The translations under genes were made by a program, and so were the position numbers. Positions 8,502 to 17,760 of a stretch of DNA of 64,000 bases are shown here, piece after piece. Numbering within the stretch: position 1 is the stretch's first letter; each line of letters begins with the position of its first letter. The notes below the pieces were generated by a model, which had not been told where the DNA came from, made no database searches, and was given only the letters and a program-made list of their open reading frames with translations. The stretch is from Planctomycetota bacterium (lineage in GTDB: Bacteria > Planctomycetota > Phycisphaerae > UBA1845), in contig JAJRWX010000008.1 of the NCBI GenBank assembly GCA_024276605.1, forward strand, positions 1 through 64,000, in the 5' to 3' direction.

Positions 8502-9605
8502 GATGACATCTGCAATGGCCTGGGCATAGGTCTTGAGACCGGACACCGTCTGCCATGCTTCTACATAGCGCGTTGTGACTTGATCGATGGCCACATCGAC
8601 ATGCATTTCGGACGAGTCGCGCAATGCTGTGACCGCTTCTTCAACCAGGGTTATGATACCGGCCCATTGGAGCCATTCGACTACTTCGTCGTATTCCGCA
8701 TCGGACATACCAAAGAGCCTGTGCCCCTGAACTTCTTCGATCCCTAAATCGTGGAACTTTTTCAAGATGGCTAGATGCCCCGCCTTATAGCTGGGGATTT
8801 CAAGGTTGGTCGCCCCCAGGATGAACGGTTGATCAAACTCGTTTCCGCGTCCATCCAGAAATGAAGCCGATTCTGCATCCGTACGGGCGACGATAATGCC
8901 TGGTACGTTCATAATGTCGAGTTGAAAGCGTGCCGCGTTGAGTCGTTTAATTTGCTCGTCTTGAGCCACCAATACTTTACCGCCTTGATGGCCGCACTTC
9001 TTACACCCTGGTTTTTGATCTTCAATGTGATAGCCGGGGACGCCGATTTCAACGAATCTGCGAATCAAGTTTCTAACGTGCCCGTCGCCGCCGTGGCCCG
9101 TATCCGCATCCGCAATAATAAATGGTCGGTAATCGATTTCCGGCGTATCTTTGCGGAGTTGCTCGCTCATATGTTGGCGATTGAACCGTTGGTTTTTGTC
9201 GGCTGTCAACAATGCGCGAACGAGTACGGCTGCTTCGTTGGGTACCTGGCCCAAAGGATAACTGGCTAAATCCGGCCCGGGGTCTTCCTGGGATGATCCC
9301 TTGGCGGAGGTAGCCCATCCGCCGAGATAGATCGCTTCGATGCCGGCTCGCTTCATGCCGACAGCTTGTCCGGGTGAGTAGGGGCCGAACGTGGTGATCG
9401 ATTTACGTTGTACAAAGAGTTCGCGTAGTCGAGCGTAGAATCCCTCCGCGGCTGTTCGGGCAATGGTGTAGTCGTTGCGAATCGTTCCCCGTTGTTCCTC
9501 GACCTGGCGTGGTGAGTACAAACGAATAATGCCCTTGAAACGATCGCTCGCGAACCACTGAGCGATTTCTTCCTGCTCCTCTACAAGCTTTATCATGGAA
9601 AACAT
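8499..9605 (-). CDS. aceA: Isocitrate lyase, N-terminal part ending at an in-frame TAG
   Basis: 368 residues forming the first half of a long-form isocitrate lyase. It has the barrel start [28 protein letters not shown], the metal-binding [11 protein letters not shown], the YHIEDQ segment and the catalytic loop [15 protein letters not shown] containing the KKCGH signature, then VARTDAESA. It acts in the glyoxylate shunt with the malate synthase encoded 12 bases upstream, so the two form an operon. ATG at 9605 or the ATG three codons later (AGGA upstream) are both possible starts. The reading frame stops at TAG 8499 while homology continues beyond. Lack of other lesions suggests a very recent mutation, readthrough or a sequence error. 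Confidence 0.9.
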   Translation of the reverse strand: MFSMIKLVEEQEEIAQWFASDRFKGIIRLYSPRQVEEQRGTIRNDYTIARTAAEGFYARLRELFVQRKSITTFGPYSPGQAVGMKRAGIEAIYLGGWATSAKGSSQEDPGPDLASYPLGQVPNEAAVLVRALLTADKNQRFNRQHMSEQLRKDTPEIDYRPFIIADADTGHGGDGHVRNLIRRFVEIGVPGYHIEDQKPGCKKCGHQGGKVLVAQDEQIKRLNAARFQLDIMNVPGIIVARTDAESASFLDGRGNEFDQPFILGATNLEIPSYKAGHLAILKKFHDLGIEEVQGHRLFGMSDAEYDEVVEWLQWAGIITLVEEAVTALRDSSEMHVDVAIDQVTTRYVEAWQTVSGLKTYAQAIADVI

Positions 9606-9617
9606 CCTAATGGGGTT

Positions 9618-10754
9618 TTATTGGGAACTCGCGGCCAGGTCGAAATCCACATTCGCAGTGATTCTGGTGCCGTTCTGGTTAAAGGTATCGGTAAATTGTA
9701 GGATACGTTGTTTAGCCTCAGCGAGATCGTTGTTGTTGAGATTGATATTGAGTAAATCGATATACCACGGAAGTTTGATCTTGGTCGTTACATAGGTGTG
9801 GACAATTTCGCGGGCAATCGGTAGCGTCGTCGCCTTGGAATCGTCATGGACGTCGGTGTTTGAGGCTTGGAGAAGTTTTTCGTATTCTTGGTGTAAGAGA
9901 TTTTCGAATAGTTCAACGGTAAACGTCTTACCTGTACCCGCGTCGATCTGATCTTCATCCATAACGCTCGCGTGTTTGTGAAGCCATTCCCAGAGAATAC
10001 TCAGGCGAATTTCGCCGGTCGCCATATCCTCCATGAGGTATAAAACGTCTTCGTCTCCAAAAAAATCAGCCGGTTTAAGGGCGGCCGCTTGAAATCCTTG
10101 TCCGAAAGCGTTGCCGTATTGTAGGGCGACGCTGAGCAGGTCGCGCGCACCGCGAATCGTGCGTGGTGCCGGTTCGAGCATGGTCAACGCATCTGCGTCG
10201 GCTTGCGTGTAGGTGAGTGGTGGATAGGTATGGCCTAATTGGTTGTCCTGTCCGACCTTTTCCCATACCGGGCGTACGATGTGTACCATTTTCCAATGTG
10301 CCACCCACTTGCCGCTAGCACCGGCCTGCTGCTCGCGCTCGGCACCGGCGACGGCCTTTTTCATGCTTTGACTTACACCGGCTTTCGAACCGACTGGGAT
10401 GTTAGGTTCCATACCGCCTTGCCACAATGCGTATCGACCGTTCGCATCAGGTGTATTCACTGCCCGTCGCACACGATCCTCATAACTACGCATGTAGCTG
10501 TACGTCATGGTGATGGCATCGATATTCGGATTGATGAAATCACCGTCCCACGCCATAGCGTCGGAGACGCTGTTGATATAGTCCCAGCGTCCGGTGTTGA
10601 AGCCGACGAAATGTTGGCCCAGGGCTGCACGGATCTCCATCAACTGGAAGGCGGCTTCAAGTTGCTCGATGAGGACGTATACCTTGATGGTTCCATGTTC
10701 AAGAGACAGGTGATATTCAAGTGCCGATAGGATGACATTCCATAGGGCGGCTTC
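9618..10754 (-). CDS. Malate synthase, C-terminal part (after in-frame TAA)
   Basis: In frame with 10755-11567 and separated from it by one TAA. Directly after the stop the sequence continues EAALWNVILSALEYHL, then HGTIKVYVLIEQLEAAFQL, and the malate synthase signature FVGFNTGRWDYINSVSDAMAWD, so homology runs to the stop itself. The first internal ATG is at 10643, which would delete part of the barrel. The remaining sequence includes GGMEPNIPV, the C-terminal helical domain and a Lys/Asp-rich end. Malate synthase condenses glyoxylate with acetyl-CoA to malate. Because the break lies inside the catalytic barrel, the halves are unlikely to work as separate polypeptides. Confidence 0.88.
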   Translation of the reverse strand, partial: EAALWNVILSALEYHLSLEHGTIKVYVLIEQLEAAFQLMEIRAALGQHFVGFNTGRWDYINSVSDAMAWDGDFINPNIDAITMTYSYMRSYEDRVRRAVNTPDANGRYALWQGGMEPNIPVGSKAGVSQSMKKAVAGAEREQQAGASGKWVAHWKMVHIVRPVWEKVGQDNQLGHTYPPLTYTQADADALTMLEPAPRTIRGARDLLSVALQYGNAFGQGFQAAALKPADFFGDEDVLYLMEDMATGEIRLSILWEWLHKHASVMDEDQIDAGTGKTFTVELFENLLHQEYEKLLQASNTDVHDDSKATTLPIAREIVHTYVTTKIKLPWYIDLLNINLNNNDLAEAKQRILQFTDTFNQNGTRITANVDFDLAASSQ

Positions 10755-10757
10755 TTA
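10755..10757 (-). other. In-frame TAA within malate synthase
   Basis: The minus strand reads KIQTA-TAA-EAALW. Family members commonly have an acidic residue at this place, so GAA to TAA is a plausible single change (inference from memory of the family). No frame change accompanies it. Confidence 0.85.
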
Positions 10758-11567
10758 GGCGGTCTGAATTTTCGGCAGATACAGCACCACGCTGGCGCCC
10801 GCTGATTGTAGCGATTTATAGTTGTTGACGACGTAGAGCACCAAGTCAACGATAGAGGCGGATAAACCGCCGCCATCCGTAAAACGGACGTGCCGGTCAT
10901 CCAGATGTAGGCCGCGAGCGCGGAAAATCTTGGTGGTAAAATCGATCTGTTGCTGCCAGTCGTCGATGATCGGGTGGCCAAAAAACGTGTTAGCCCACTG
11001 ATTCATTTCGGCGCTGACGCGCTGGGCTGTGTCCATGAAGATCGGGTTGTGATCGATGGCCAGTTTGAGGTTGCGTTGATTGTCCAATGACATCGACGTG
11101 ATTTGCCCCAGGGCGTCCTCACCGTCGAACATCCAACCGTCCGCACCGGACAATAGTGCATAGGCCACGTTGCGCATGCTCGTTTCGATCGGCACATGCG
11201 GCCTGGCACCCGGGCCGGTGCCTTGAATCCACTGCCGTTGTAAGTCCCGGGGAATGTCGCTGCCGACGAAATTACCTTCCCGGGCCTGTTGTACGGTGAT
11301 CTTGGACCGCGGAATTATCGTATCGGGATCGAGAAACGCGATGCGCTGTTGGTCACGGGCGCGAGCCGCCCGACGCTGGATACGTGCGCTCATCAAAGCC
11401 CTTCGATCGGCGTCGTAGTGGCATAGCACAGCCAATGCCCCCAGGGCATCCGGCGTGTAGACATCCTCATAGGTGCGTGCCAGGTTCCCGCGAATTTCGA
11501 GTTCATCAGCGGGGCCGAACGTATATCGCTCGCGGAATCTATCTGAGTTGTGAATATCCGTAGCCAT
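10755..11567 (-). CDS. Malate synthase, N-terminal part ending at an in-frame TAA
   Basis: 270 residues; I chose the ATG at 11567 (MATDIHNSDRFRERY) because sequence upstream of it reads as random leader. It contains TYEDVYTPDALGALAVLCHYDADRR, FLDPDTIIPRSKITVQQAREG, a HVPIETSMRNVAYALLSGADGWMFDGEDALGQ stretch with barrel residues, and the VLYLPKIQTA strand at which the frame stops. Together with the downstream part the full protein would be about 648 residues, a length between the short AceB and the long GlcB forms. It is the first gene of the malate synthase-isocitrate lyase operon, divergent from the NXR-like operon across a 719-base spacer. No other lesion is visible. Confidence 0.88.
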   Translation of the reverse strand: MATDIHNSDRFRERYTFGPADELEIRGNLARTYEDVYTPDALGALAVLCHYDADRRALMSARIQRRAARARDQQRIAFLDPDTIIPRSKITVQQAREGNFVGSDIPRDLQRQWIQGTGPGARPHVPIETSMRNVAYALLSGADGWMFDGEDALGQITSMSLDNQRNLKLAIDHNPIFMDTAQRVSAEMNQWANTFFGHPIIDDWQQQIDFTTKIFRARGLHLDDRHVRFTDGGGLSASIVDLVLYVVNNYKSLQSAGASVVLYLPKIQTA

Positions 11568-11787
11568 TAATTCAATTTCTGTTGCGGCCCTTTTCGGCCA
11601 CAGTCTATGGGTGTTGCATCGATAGTCAATTACCCTACACAGCCTGTCGTTGTAGTGAGAGTGGTAACCCAGTTTCACGTTGCACGCACGATGAACCCTA
11701 ACTGAGTTTCCGTTGTAGCAAATATCACTGCTATTTTTCAAGTTTCCCATCTTGTCCGTCGGTGTTGAAAAAAAAATAATTATTTTC

Positions 11788-11816
11788 TTGACATCGGTTC
11801 GTTTTATCTATATGTA
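11788..11816 (+). promoter_or_regulatory. Sigma-70-type promoter for the NXR-like operon
   Basis: A perfect -35 TTGACA, a 17-base spacer and the -10 TATGTA, preceded by an A/T-rich stretch (AAAAAAAAATAATTATTTT) that could act as an UP element. The -10 region is part of the palindrome TATGTACATA (11811-11820), a possible regulator site. It points towards the diheme cytochrome gene. Confidence 0.6.
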
Positions 11817-12222
11817 CATAGTTATCTGGATAGAACGTTCGGGCATGACATTGCAAACCAGTACATATGCGTGACAAGCGATGATACGATTAGCGCGATA
11901 TTTCGATGAGTGGCCCATGGCTGGTCAGAATATCACTGAAGCAACAGACTGCTGTCGCAAGTACCTTACAACCATCATGTGCGACTTGGTGCGTGCACCG
12001 GTGCTCGATTCATCGTCGGGCGACGTAGTTGGTTTTCATTTGACACGTTCGACCAAGCACATTCGGTCGTGCAAGATTCAATCGCCATTTGAAACCAGTC
12101 TATCCAGCCATCGTCCGTGCCCATTTAGGCAGGACGTATGTAACGATGATGATCTCTTTGCAGGTCACTATAGGTGGAAACATATTCACGGGGCATACGG
12201 TACTTTCTCGAAAAGAATTCGA

Positions 12223-12251
12223 TTTATGACGTAGCCTTAATGTGTCATAAA
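12223..12251 (+). promoter_or_regulatory. Inverted repeat TTTATGAC-N13-GTCATAAA before NXR-like operon
   Basis: Two perfect eight-base arms separated by 13 bases, ending 35 bases before the ATG of the diheme cytochrome gene. It could be a dimeric repressor or activator site or, as RNA, a hairpin close to the ribosome binding site. Confidence 0.45.
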
Positions 12252-12286
12252 CGGCGCGTTGCCATAGCGCCAAAAAGGACAAAACG

Positions 12287-14107
12287 ATGAGCAAGAAACA
12301 TAACCAGTCAAGAGGTCAGACGGGTCTTGCGGCGGTCGTGATTGTTTCCGGCTGTTGCTCTCTCGCTATGGCGGCATGTGTCGCTCAAGTAACGCCATCG
12401 CCTGCCGATGTGGCTACCGCCCAACAGATTGACGTTGCATCCACCGGCGAAACCAAGCCAGCCTCACGGGGAAGTGAAAACACGCCTGTCGAACTTACTG
12501 GGAAGCGCTTAGCGTTGGCAAACACGCCACGTTCAGCACCGCTGGGAACAAGTAATCATGATCCAATATTGACCCGCGGCGGAGAGCTGTTTGCGAAGTA
12601 CTGCACCATCTGCCATGGCGAGAATGGCGACGGGGCGGGCAAGTTTGCCTACCTGATGAACCCCCGTCCACGTAATTTCAGGCAGGGCGATTTTAAGTTG
12701 GCGACGACGCAGAACCAGCTTCCGACCGATACTGACCTAGTGCGGACGATCGGTCGTGGCATGCCTGGGTCAGCCATGCCGCCTTGGGATCATCTTCCAC
12801 TTGCAGACCTGCAAGCCCTGGCAGCGTACGTGCGAAAGTTCCATGAAAATGGGACTAGGGACAAACTTCAAACGTGGGTAAACGAAGGCTTAATGAAACC
12901 CGCGGAGCTTCCGAAAGCGTTTGCAGAGCGTACACAACCGGGCCAACAACTCGTCATCCCGCCCGAACCCGCTTTCGACGAAATCCATTGGTTTCGCGGT
13001 CGAAGGCTCTATTTAGAAAACTGCGCTAGCTGTCATGGTGCTGATGGCCACCCCGTGGCGGATGCGGTGAAGTTTGACAGTGAGGGATATCCAGTTCCTC
13101 CTCGTTCATTTGTCAACGGTATTTTCAAAGGTGGCAGCGACGGTCACCAGCTTTATACACGCATTTGGAAGGGCATGAAGGGAACACCGATGCCCGCGTC
13201 AGAAGGCGTTTATACCGGTGATGAGACGTGGGATATCATTCATTATGTCCAGTCGCTGGCGCGGGCTGGCGCCCAGGCACGCGCGCAGCTCAAGCAAGGT
13301 ACGTTTGTCGCTCCCAATGTTCGCGGGCGACTTCCATCAAGCCCGACGGATACTGCCTGGGCGCAGGCACGGCCTTTGTATATAGCCTTGACCCCGCTTT
13401 GGTGGGTTGAGGATCGGATTGAAGGGTTGATGGTCCAGGCCCTTCATAATAACGAGGAACTTGCCATCAAGTTATCATGGCTTGATCCTACACCCGACGA
13501 GCGTGCGGTTCGCCACGATGAGTTTCGCGACGGCGTGGCGATTCAATTCTCGTTATCGAGCGATCCGCCGTTTTACATGGGGGATACGAGTAATCACGGT
13601 GGCGTGAATATTTGGTATTGGAAGGCAGATCGTGCGAAAGATATCGAAAGCGGCCACCAGGACGTGGACGCTGCTTTTCCGGATCGCGCCGTGGACATGT
13701 ATCCAGAACAGGACGCACCAACAGCGCATGCCACGTTCATGTCCTGGCCTCGCGTACCCCTTGCCAAACATGATCCACAATTCGTGACGGCGTGGGGTGC
13801 TGGAAACCTCGTGTCCAATCCGAATCTTAAGACACCCGTCGAGTCACTCGTCGCACGTGGTCCGGGCACGCTTTCGGGTATGCCTGCACACATCCAATTG
13901 GTTCAGGGGAGCGCCACTTACGAACGCGGTGTTTGGTCCGTTCAACTGCGTCGCCGCATGAGCTTTACGGACGGCGATCACACCGGCGAACGGATCTTCA
14001 AGAAAGGCGATTATCTCCCGGTGTCGTTTGCTATTTGGAATGGTAGCGCAGGTGATCGTGACGGTAAGAAGAACATCAGTATCTGGCAGAAATTGGTGAT
14101 TGAATAA
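12287..14107 (+). CDS. Diheme cytochrome c fused to EB_dh-type heme b domain (NXR gamma-like)
   Basis: A 606-residue exported protein. An N-terminal hydrophobic segment (TGLAAVVIVSGCCSLAMAAC) is a signal peptide, possibly of lipoprotein type. Two cytochrome c domains follow, with heme motifs CTICH (residues 106-110) and CASCH (246-250) and candidate Met ligands in GMPGSAMPPW and GTPMPASEG. From about residue 360 the sequence matches the ethylbenzene dehydrogenase gamma family (EB_dh), with WWVEDRIEG, VAIQFSL, NIWYWKADR and LVARGPGTLSGMP. In type II DMSO-reductase enzymes the EB_dh subunit carries heme b next to the beta subunit. Here it seems fused to a diheme relay that could pass electrons to or from soluble cytochromes. 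It is the first gene of the NXR-like operon, with AAAAAGGAC before the ATG. Confidence 0.85.
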   Translation: MSKKHNQSRGQTGLAAVVIVSGCCSLAMAACVAQVTPSPADVATAQQIDVASTGETKPASRGSENTPVELTGKRLALANTPRSAPLGTSNHDPILTRGGELFAKYCTICHGENGDGAGKFAYLMNPRPRNFRQGDFKLATTQNQLPTDTDLVRTIGRGMPGSAMPPWDHLPLADLQALAAYVRKFHENGTRDKLQTWVNEGLMKPAELPKAFAERTQPGQQLVIPPEPAFDEIHWFRGRRLYLENCASCHGADGHPVADAVKFDSEGYPVPPRSFVNGIFKGGSDGHQLYTRIWKGMKGTPMPASEGVYTGDETWDIIHYVQSLARAGAQARAQLKQGTFVAPNVRGRLPSSPTDTAWAQARPLYIALTPLWWVEDRIEGLMVQALHNNEELAIKLSWLDPTPDERAVRHDEFRDGVAIQFSLSSDPPFYMGDTSNHGGVNIWYWKADRAKDIESGHQDVDAAFPDRAVDMYPEQDAPTAHATFMSWPRVPLAKHDPQFVTAWGAGNLVSNPNLKTPVESLVARGPGTLSGMPAHIQLVQGSATYERGVWSVQLRRRMSFTDGDHTGERIFKKGDYLPVSFAIWNGSAGDRDGKKNISIWQKLVIE

Positions 14108-14172
14108 CGGATATGTACGAGCCAAGCTTACTACAGGCGAGCGACGAACGAATTCTCTAGAGAGAAAATGCC

Positions 14173-17100
14173 ATGGTTCAAAACAACGACAACGTTCCTA
14201 CCCAGTCAGGGGCATCGCGGCGAGATTTTCTGAAAGCCACGGGTGCGGTCATCGGTGTAGCGAGCGCATGGGGTTGGCCACTTAAGACGCTAGCCTCGCG
14301 CCCAGATATCGCCAATCCACTTGCTTTCTACCCAGCGCGCGATTGGGAAAAGATCTATCGTGACCAGTATGCTTACGATGGGACGTTCAGTTGGGTTTGC
14401 TCTCCCAACGATACGCATTCGTGTCGCGTATTGGCTTACACGCGAAACGGGATCGTTACGCGTATGGGTTCGCAGTACGACCATCAAACCTATGCGGATA
14501 TCTACGGCAACAAAGCCACGGCTAACTGGAACCCGCGCCAATGTGCCAAGGGCTACACATTTCACCGAATTATTTACGGTCCCTATCGTCTGAAGCACCC
14601 GATCATTCGCAAAGGATGGAAGGCCTGGGCGGATGCGGGATACCCTGATTTGGATATTGATGGAAATCGATCGAAGTACAAGTTCGACAGCCGTGGCACG
14701 GATGAGCATATTCGGATTAGTTGGGAGGAAGTGTTTCCGTATATTGCTAAGGCCTATGTTGCGGTAGCCAAGCGGTACAGCGGCGAAGCTGGTGCCAAGA
14801 AACTTCTCGCGCAGGGTTATCCCCAGGAAATGGTTGACGACATGGGAGGCGCTGGTACGCGCACCTTCAAGATGCGTGGTGGTATGGGGCTGCTCGGCGT
14901 CATCGGCAAATACGGCATGTATCGCCTGAACAACTCGATGGCGCTGCTCGATGCGCATGTTCGCGGCGTTGGTCCCGACAAGGCGCGCGGGGGCCGTAAT
15001 TGGAGCAACTACACGTGGCATGGTGATCAAGCTCCGGGGCATCCGTGGGTGCATGGTTTACAGACCTCCGATTGCGATTTCAACGATCTTCGGTTCAGCA
15101 AACTCATCATTATGAACGGTAAGAACTTGGTCGAGAACAAGATGACCGATTCGCACTGGTTTATCGAGTGCATGGAACGCGGCGGACGCATCGTGGTCAT
15201 CGCTCCTGAATACGGCGCTCCTAGCACCAAGGCGGACTACTGGATGCCGATCCGTCCACAGACTGACGCGGCGCTCTGGCTGGGCATTACCCGCTACATG
15301 ATCGAGAACAAGTGGTACGACGAGAAGTTTGTCAAAGAGTTCACTGATTTCCCACTGCTCGTTCGGACAGACAATCTGCAGCGGCTTCGAGCGGACGAGG
15401 TCATACCTAACTATAAGAGTGATCTGTCGAAGCATGGTCCTAGCTTCAAGGTTCAGGGACTGACCGAAGAACAACACGACATCATCGGTGATCGTATCGT
15501 GTGGGATGCGAAGTCGAAAAAGCCCGTTGCCCTGACCCGTGATGAAGTCGGTGGCCGAATGAATAAGAAAGGCGTTGACCCAACGCTGGATGGAAAATGG
15601 ACCATCACCCTCGTCGATGGAACCAAGGTCCAAGTTCAGACCGTCTGGACTATGTACCAGGAGCACCTGAAGGACTACGACCTTGACGCGGTCGCGGAAA
15701 TGACACACTCGCCGAAGGAAATGATTGAGCGGCTAGCGCGGGACATCTGGGAAACAACACAAAACGGCGGACCGGTAGCGATTCATCAAGGTGAGGGCAT
15801 CAATCATTGGTTCCATGCTACCGAGGCCAATCGCGCAGCCTACCTGCCCATGATGCTGACAGGCAACATTGGCAAGAAGGGGGCTGGCGTTCATGCCTGG
15901 GCGGGCAACTACAAGGCGGCATTGTTCCAAGGCAGCAAAATCACTGGACCGGGATTCAAGGGATGGGTGGCGGAGGATCCGTTTGCTCTGAATCTGGATG
16001 AGGGTGCCCCTGGCAAGGCCGTCAAGGTGAATCTGCGATGCAAAGGGGAGGAGCCGGCTTACTGGAACCACGGTGATCGCCCGCTGATCGTGGATACACC
16101 AGAAGGTCGCAAAGTGTTCACCGGCCAGACGCACATGCCGACGCCGACCAAGACGCTGCACTTCAACAACGTCAACTTGTTCAACAATGCGAAGCATGCG
16201 TACAACATGTTTAAGAACGTCAACCCGAACATCGAGATGATTATCGCGCAGGACATCGTCATGACGGCGTCCGTGCAGTATGCGGACATCGGATTGCCGG
16301 CGAATAGCTGGATCGAATTCGAGGATCTGGAAATCACCGCTTCGTGCTCCAATCCCTTCTTGCAAATCTGGAAGGGAGGGATCAAGCCTGTATTCGATTC
16401 CAAAGACGACTTAACTATCATCGCCAACATCGGCAAGGCTGTAGGCGAAGAAATCGGTGACCGTCGATTTTACGACATGTTCAAGTTCGAGCATGAAGGA
16501 AAACGCGGCATCTATATCCAGCGCCTGCTTGATACATGTACCACGACGATCGGATACAAACTCAAAGACATCATGGCCGGAAAGTACGGACCTCCCGGCG
16601 CCGCGTTGATGCTCTTTAGGACGTATCCACGGATACCGTTCTGGGAACAGATCAACGACGACGAACCGTTCCACACGGACACCGGTCGTATGAATGCCTA
16701 CACGGACGTTCCAGAAGCCATTGAGTACGGGGAGAATTTCATCGTCCACCGTGAGGGACCGGAGGCGACGCCGTACTTGCCCAACGTCATCGTATCGAGC
16801 AATCAGTTCGTGCGACCGGAGGACTACGGTATCCCCACTGATGCCGAGCACTGGGATGAACGGACGGTCCGCAACGTTAAGATGCCATGGCGTCAGGTCA
16901 AACAGACCAAGAACTTCCTGTGGGAAAAGGGATTCCGGTTCTATATGCTCACGCCGAAAACTCGGCATAAGGTTCATTCGCAGTGGAGCAACGTCGATTG
17001 GCATATGATTTACGACAGCAATTTTGGCGACCCGCATCGCATGGATCGGCGGGCGCCGTATGTTGGCGAGAGTCAGCTTCATATCAATCCACAGGCTGCT

Positions 17101-17685
17101 AAGGATCTCGGGATCAACGACGGCGATTATGTCCACGTCGATGCCAACCCCGCCGACCGACCCTATATGGGGTGGAAGCCAGACGACGAATTCTACAAAG
17201 TGGCTCGTCTCTTGTTGCGTGTCACCTACAACCCGGCCTATCCCTATAGCGTAATCATGATGAAGCACGCCCCGTATATCGCGACGGAAAAAAGCGTGAA
17301 AGCGCACGAGACGCGCAAAGACGGGCGAGCGCTTTCCGAAGATGGTTATCAGGCAAACTTACGTTATGGATCGCAGCAGAGCCTGACAAGAAACTGGCAC
17401 ATGCCCATGCATCAGACGGACACGCTCTTTCACAAGAAGAAGGTTTATATGGGTTTCTTCTTTGGAGGCGAGGCCGACAACCATGCCATCAACACAGTGC
17501 CCAAGGAAACTCTTGTCCGTGTAGTGAAAGCGGAGAATGGCGGTCTGGGTGGCAAGGGCATTTGGGCGCCAGCCACCACGGGATTGTCCCCTGCGAATGA
17601 GAACGAAGTGATGAAGCGGTATCTTGCAGGAGGATTCGTTGGTGCCTATAGCTCCGGCGAGGCAGAGGAGTTTGAAGAAGACTAG
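14173..17685 (+). CDS. nxrA: Nitrite oxidoreductase/nitrate reductase-like alpha subunit (molybdopterin)
   Basis: A 1,170-residue type II DMSO-reductase family enzyme with a twin-arginine signal (SRRDFLKATGAVIGVASAW), so periplasmic. Its sequence closely resembles my memory of the periplasmic NxrA of Nitrospira and anammox bacteria: CSPNDTHSCR, IIYGPYRLKHPIIRKGWKAW, YTWHGDQ, KTRHKVHSQWSNVDW and LHINPQAAKDLGINDGDYV. Asp285 in HGDQ is the likely Mo ligand. The FS0 cluster ligands appear as Cys76, Asp80, Cys84 and Cys124; Asp80 replaces the Cys seen in NarG. Length agrees with NxrA (about 1,150). The enzyme could oxidise nitrite or reduce nitrate; other anions such as chlorate cannot be excluded. 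It is flanked by the diheme subunit and the small protein plus beta subunit. Confidence 0.85.
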   Translation: MVQNNDNVPTQSGASRRDFLKATGAVIGVASAWGWPLKTLASRPDIANPLAFYPARDWEKIYRDQYAYDGTFSWVCSPNDTHSCRVLAYTRNGIVTRMGSQYDHQTYADIYGNKATANWNPRQCAKGYTFHRIIYGPYRLKHPIIRKGWKAWADAGYPDLDIDGNRSKYKFDSRGTDEHIRISWEEVFPYIAKAYVAVAKRYSGEAGAKKLLAQGYPQEMVDDMGGAGTRTFKMRGGMGLLGVIGKYGMYRLNNSMALLDAHVRGVGPDKARGGRNWSNYTWHGDQAPGHPWVHGLQTSDCDFNDLRFSKLIIMNGKNLVENKMTDSHWFIECMERGGRIVVIAPEYGAPSTKADYWMPIRPQTDAALWLGITRYMIENKWYDEKFVKEFTDFPLLVRTDNLQRLRADEVIPNYKSDLSKHGPSFKVQGLTEEQHDIIGDRIVWDAKSKKPVALTRDEVGGRMNKKGVDPTLDGKWTITLVDGTKVQVQTVWTMYQEHLKDYDLDAVAEMTHSPKEMIERLARDIWETTQNGGPVAIHQGEGINHWFHATEANRAAYLPMMLTGNIGKKGAGVHAWAGNYKAALFQGSKITGPGFKGWVAEDPFALNLDEGAPGKAVKVNLRCKGEEPAYWNHGDRPLIVDTPEGRKVFTGQTHMPTPTKTLHFNNVNLFNNAKHAYNMFKNVNPNIEMIIAQDIVMTASVQYADIGLPANSWIEFEDLEITASCSNPFLQIWKGGIKPVFDSKDDLTIIANIGKAVGEEIGDRRFYDMFKFEHEGKRGIYIQRLLDTCTTTIGYKLKDIMAGKYGPPGAALMLFRTYPRIPFWEQINDDEPFHTDTGRMNAYTDVPEAIEYGENFIVHREGPEATPYLPNVIVSSNQFVRPEDYGIPTDAEHWDERTVRNVKMPWRQVKQTKNFLWEKGFRFYMLTPKTRHKVHSQWSNVDWHMIYDSNFGDPHRMDRRAPYVGESQLHINPQAAKDLGINDGDYVHVDANPADRPYMGWKPDDEFYKVARLLLRVTYNPAYPYSVIMMKHAPYIATEKSVKAHETRKDGRALSEDGYQANLRYGSQQSLTRNWHMPMHQTDTLFHKKKVYMGFFFGGEADNHAINTVPKETLVRVVKAENGGLGGKGIWAPATTGLSPANENEVMKRYLAGGFVGAYSSGEAEEFEED

Positions 17686-17760
17686 AGGGAGTTCGAATGC
17701 TGGCGCTTTGTGAGTCCATACAGACGTGAGCGTGTGCCTTCGAATCGAAAGGAACAAGCT

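Larger units (their letters stand above)
11568..12286. other. 719-base divergent spacer between glyoxylate and NXR-like operons
   Basis: No convincing gene. A 117-codon open frame at 11881-12234 lacks recognisable sequence and a ribosome binding site. The spacer holds an A/T-rich tract at about 11768-11786, a plus-strand promoter (11788-11816), an inverted repeat (12223-12251) and a small GGCGC/GCGCC hairpin (12253-12271) just before the AAAGGAC ribosome binding site of the diheme cytochrome gene. If the promoter is right, the NXR-like transcript has a leader of about 460 bases, long enough for regulation at the RNA level. Confidence 0.6.

Noticed and set aside
11881-12234. 117-codon open frame in the divergent spacer
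   Set aside because: No ribosome binding site, no recognisable sequence, and it lies between promoter and first NXR-like gene as leader; kept as non-coding.
16411-17307. 298-codon minus-strand open frame inside nxrA
   Set aside because: Antisense to a clearly conserved molybdopterin subunit; arises from codon bias.
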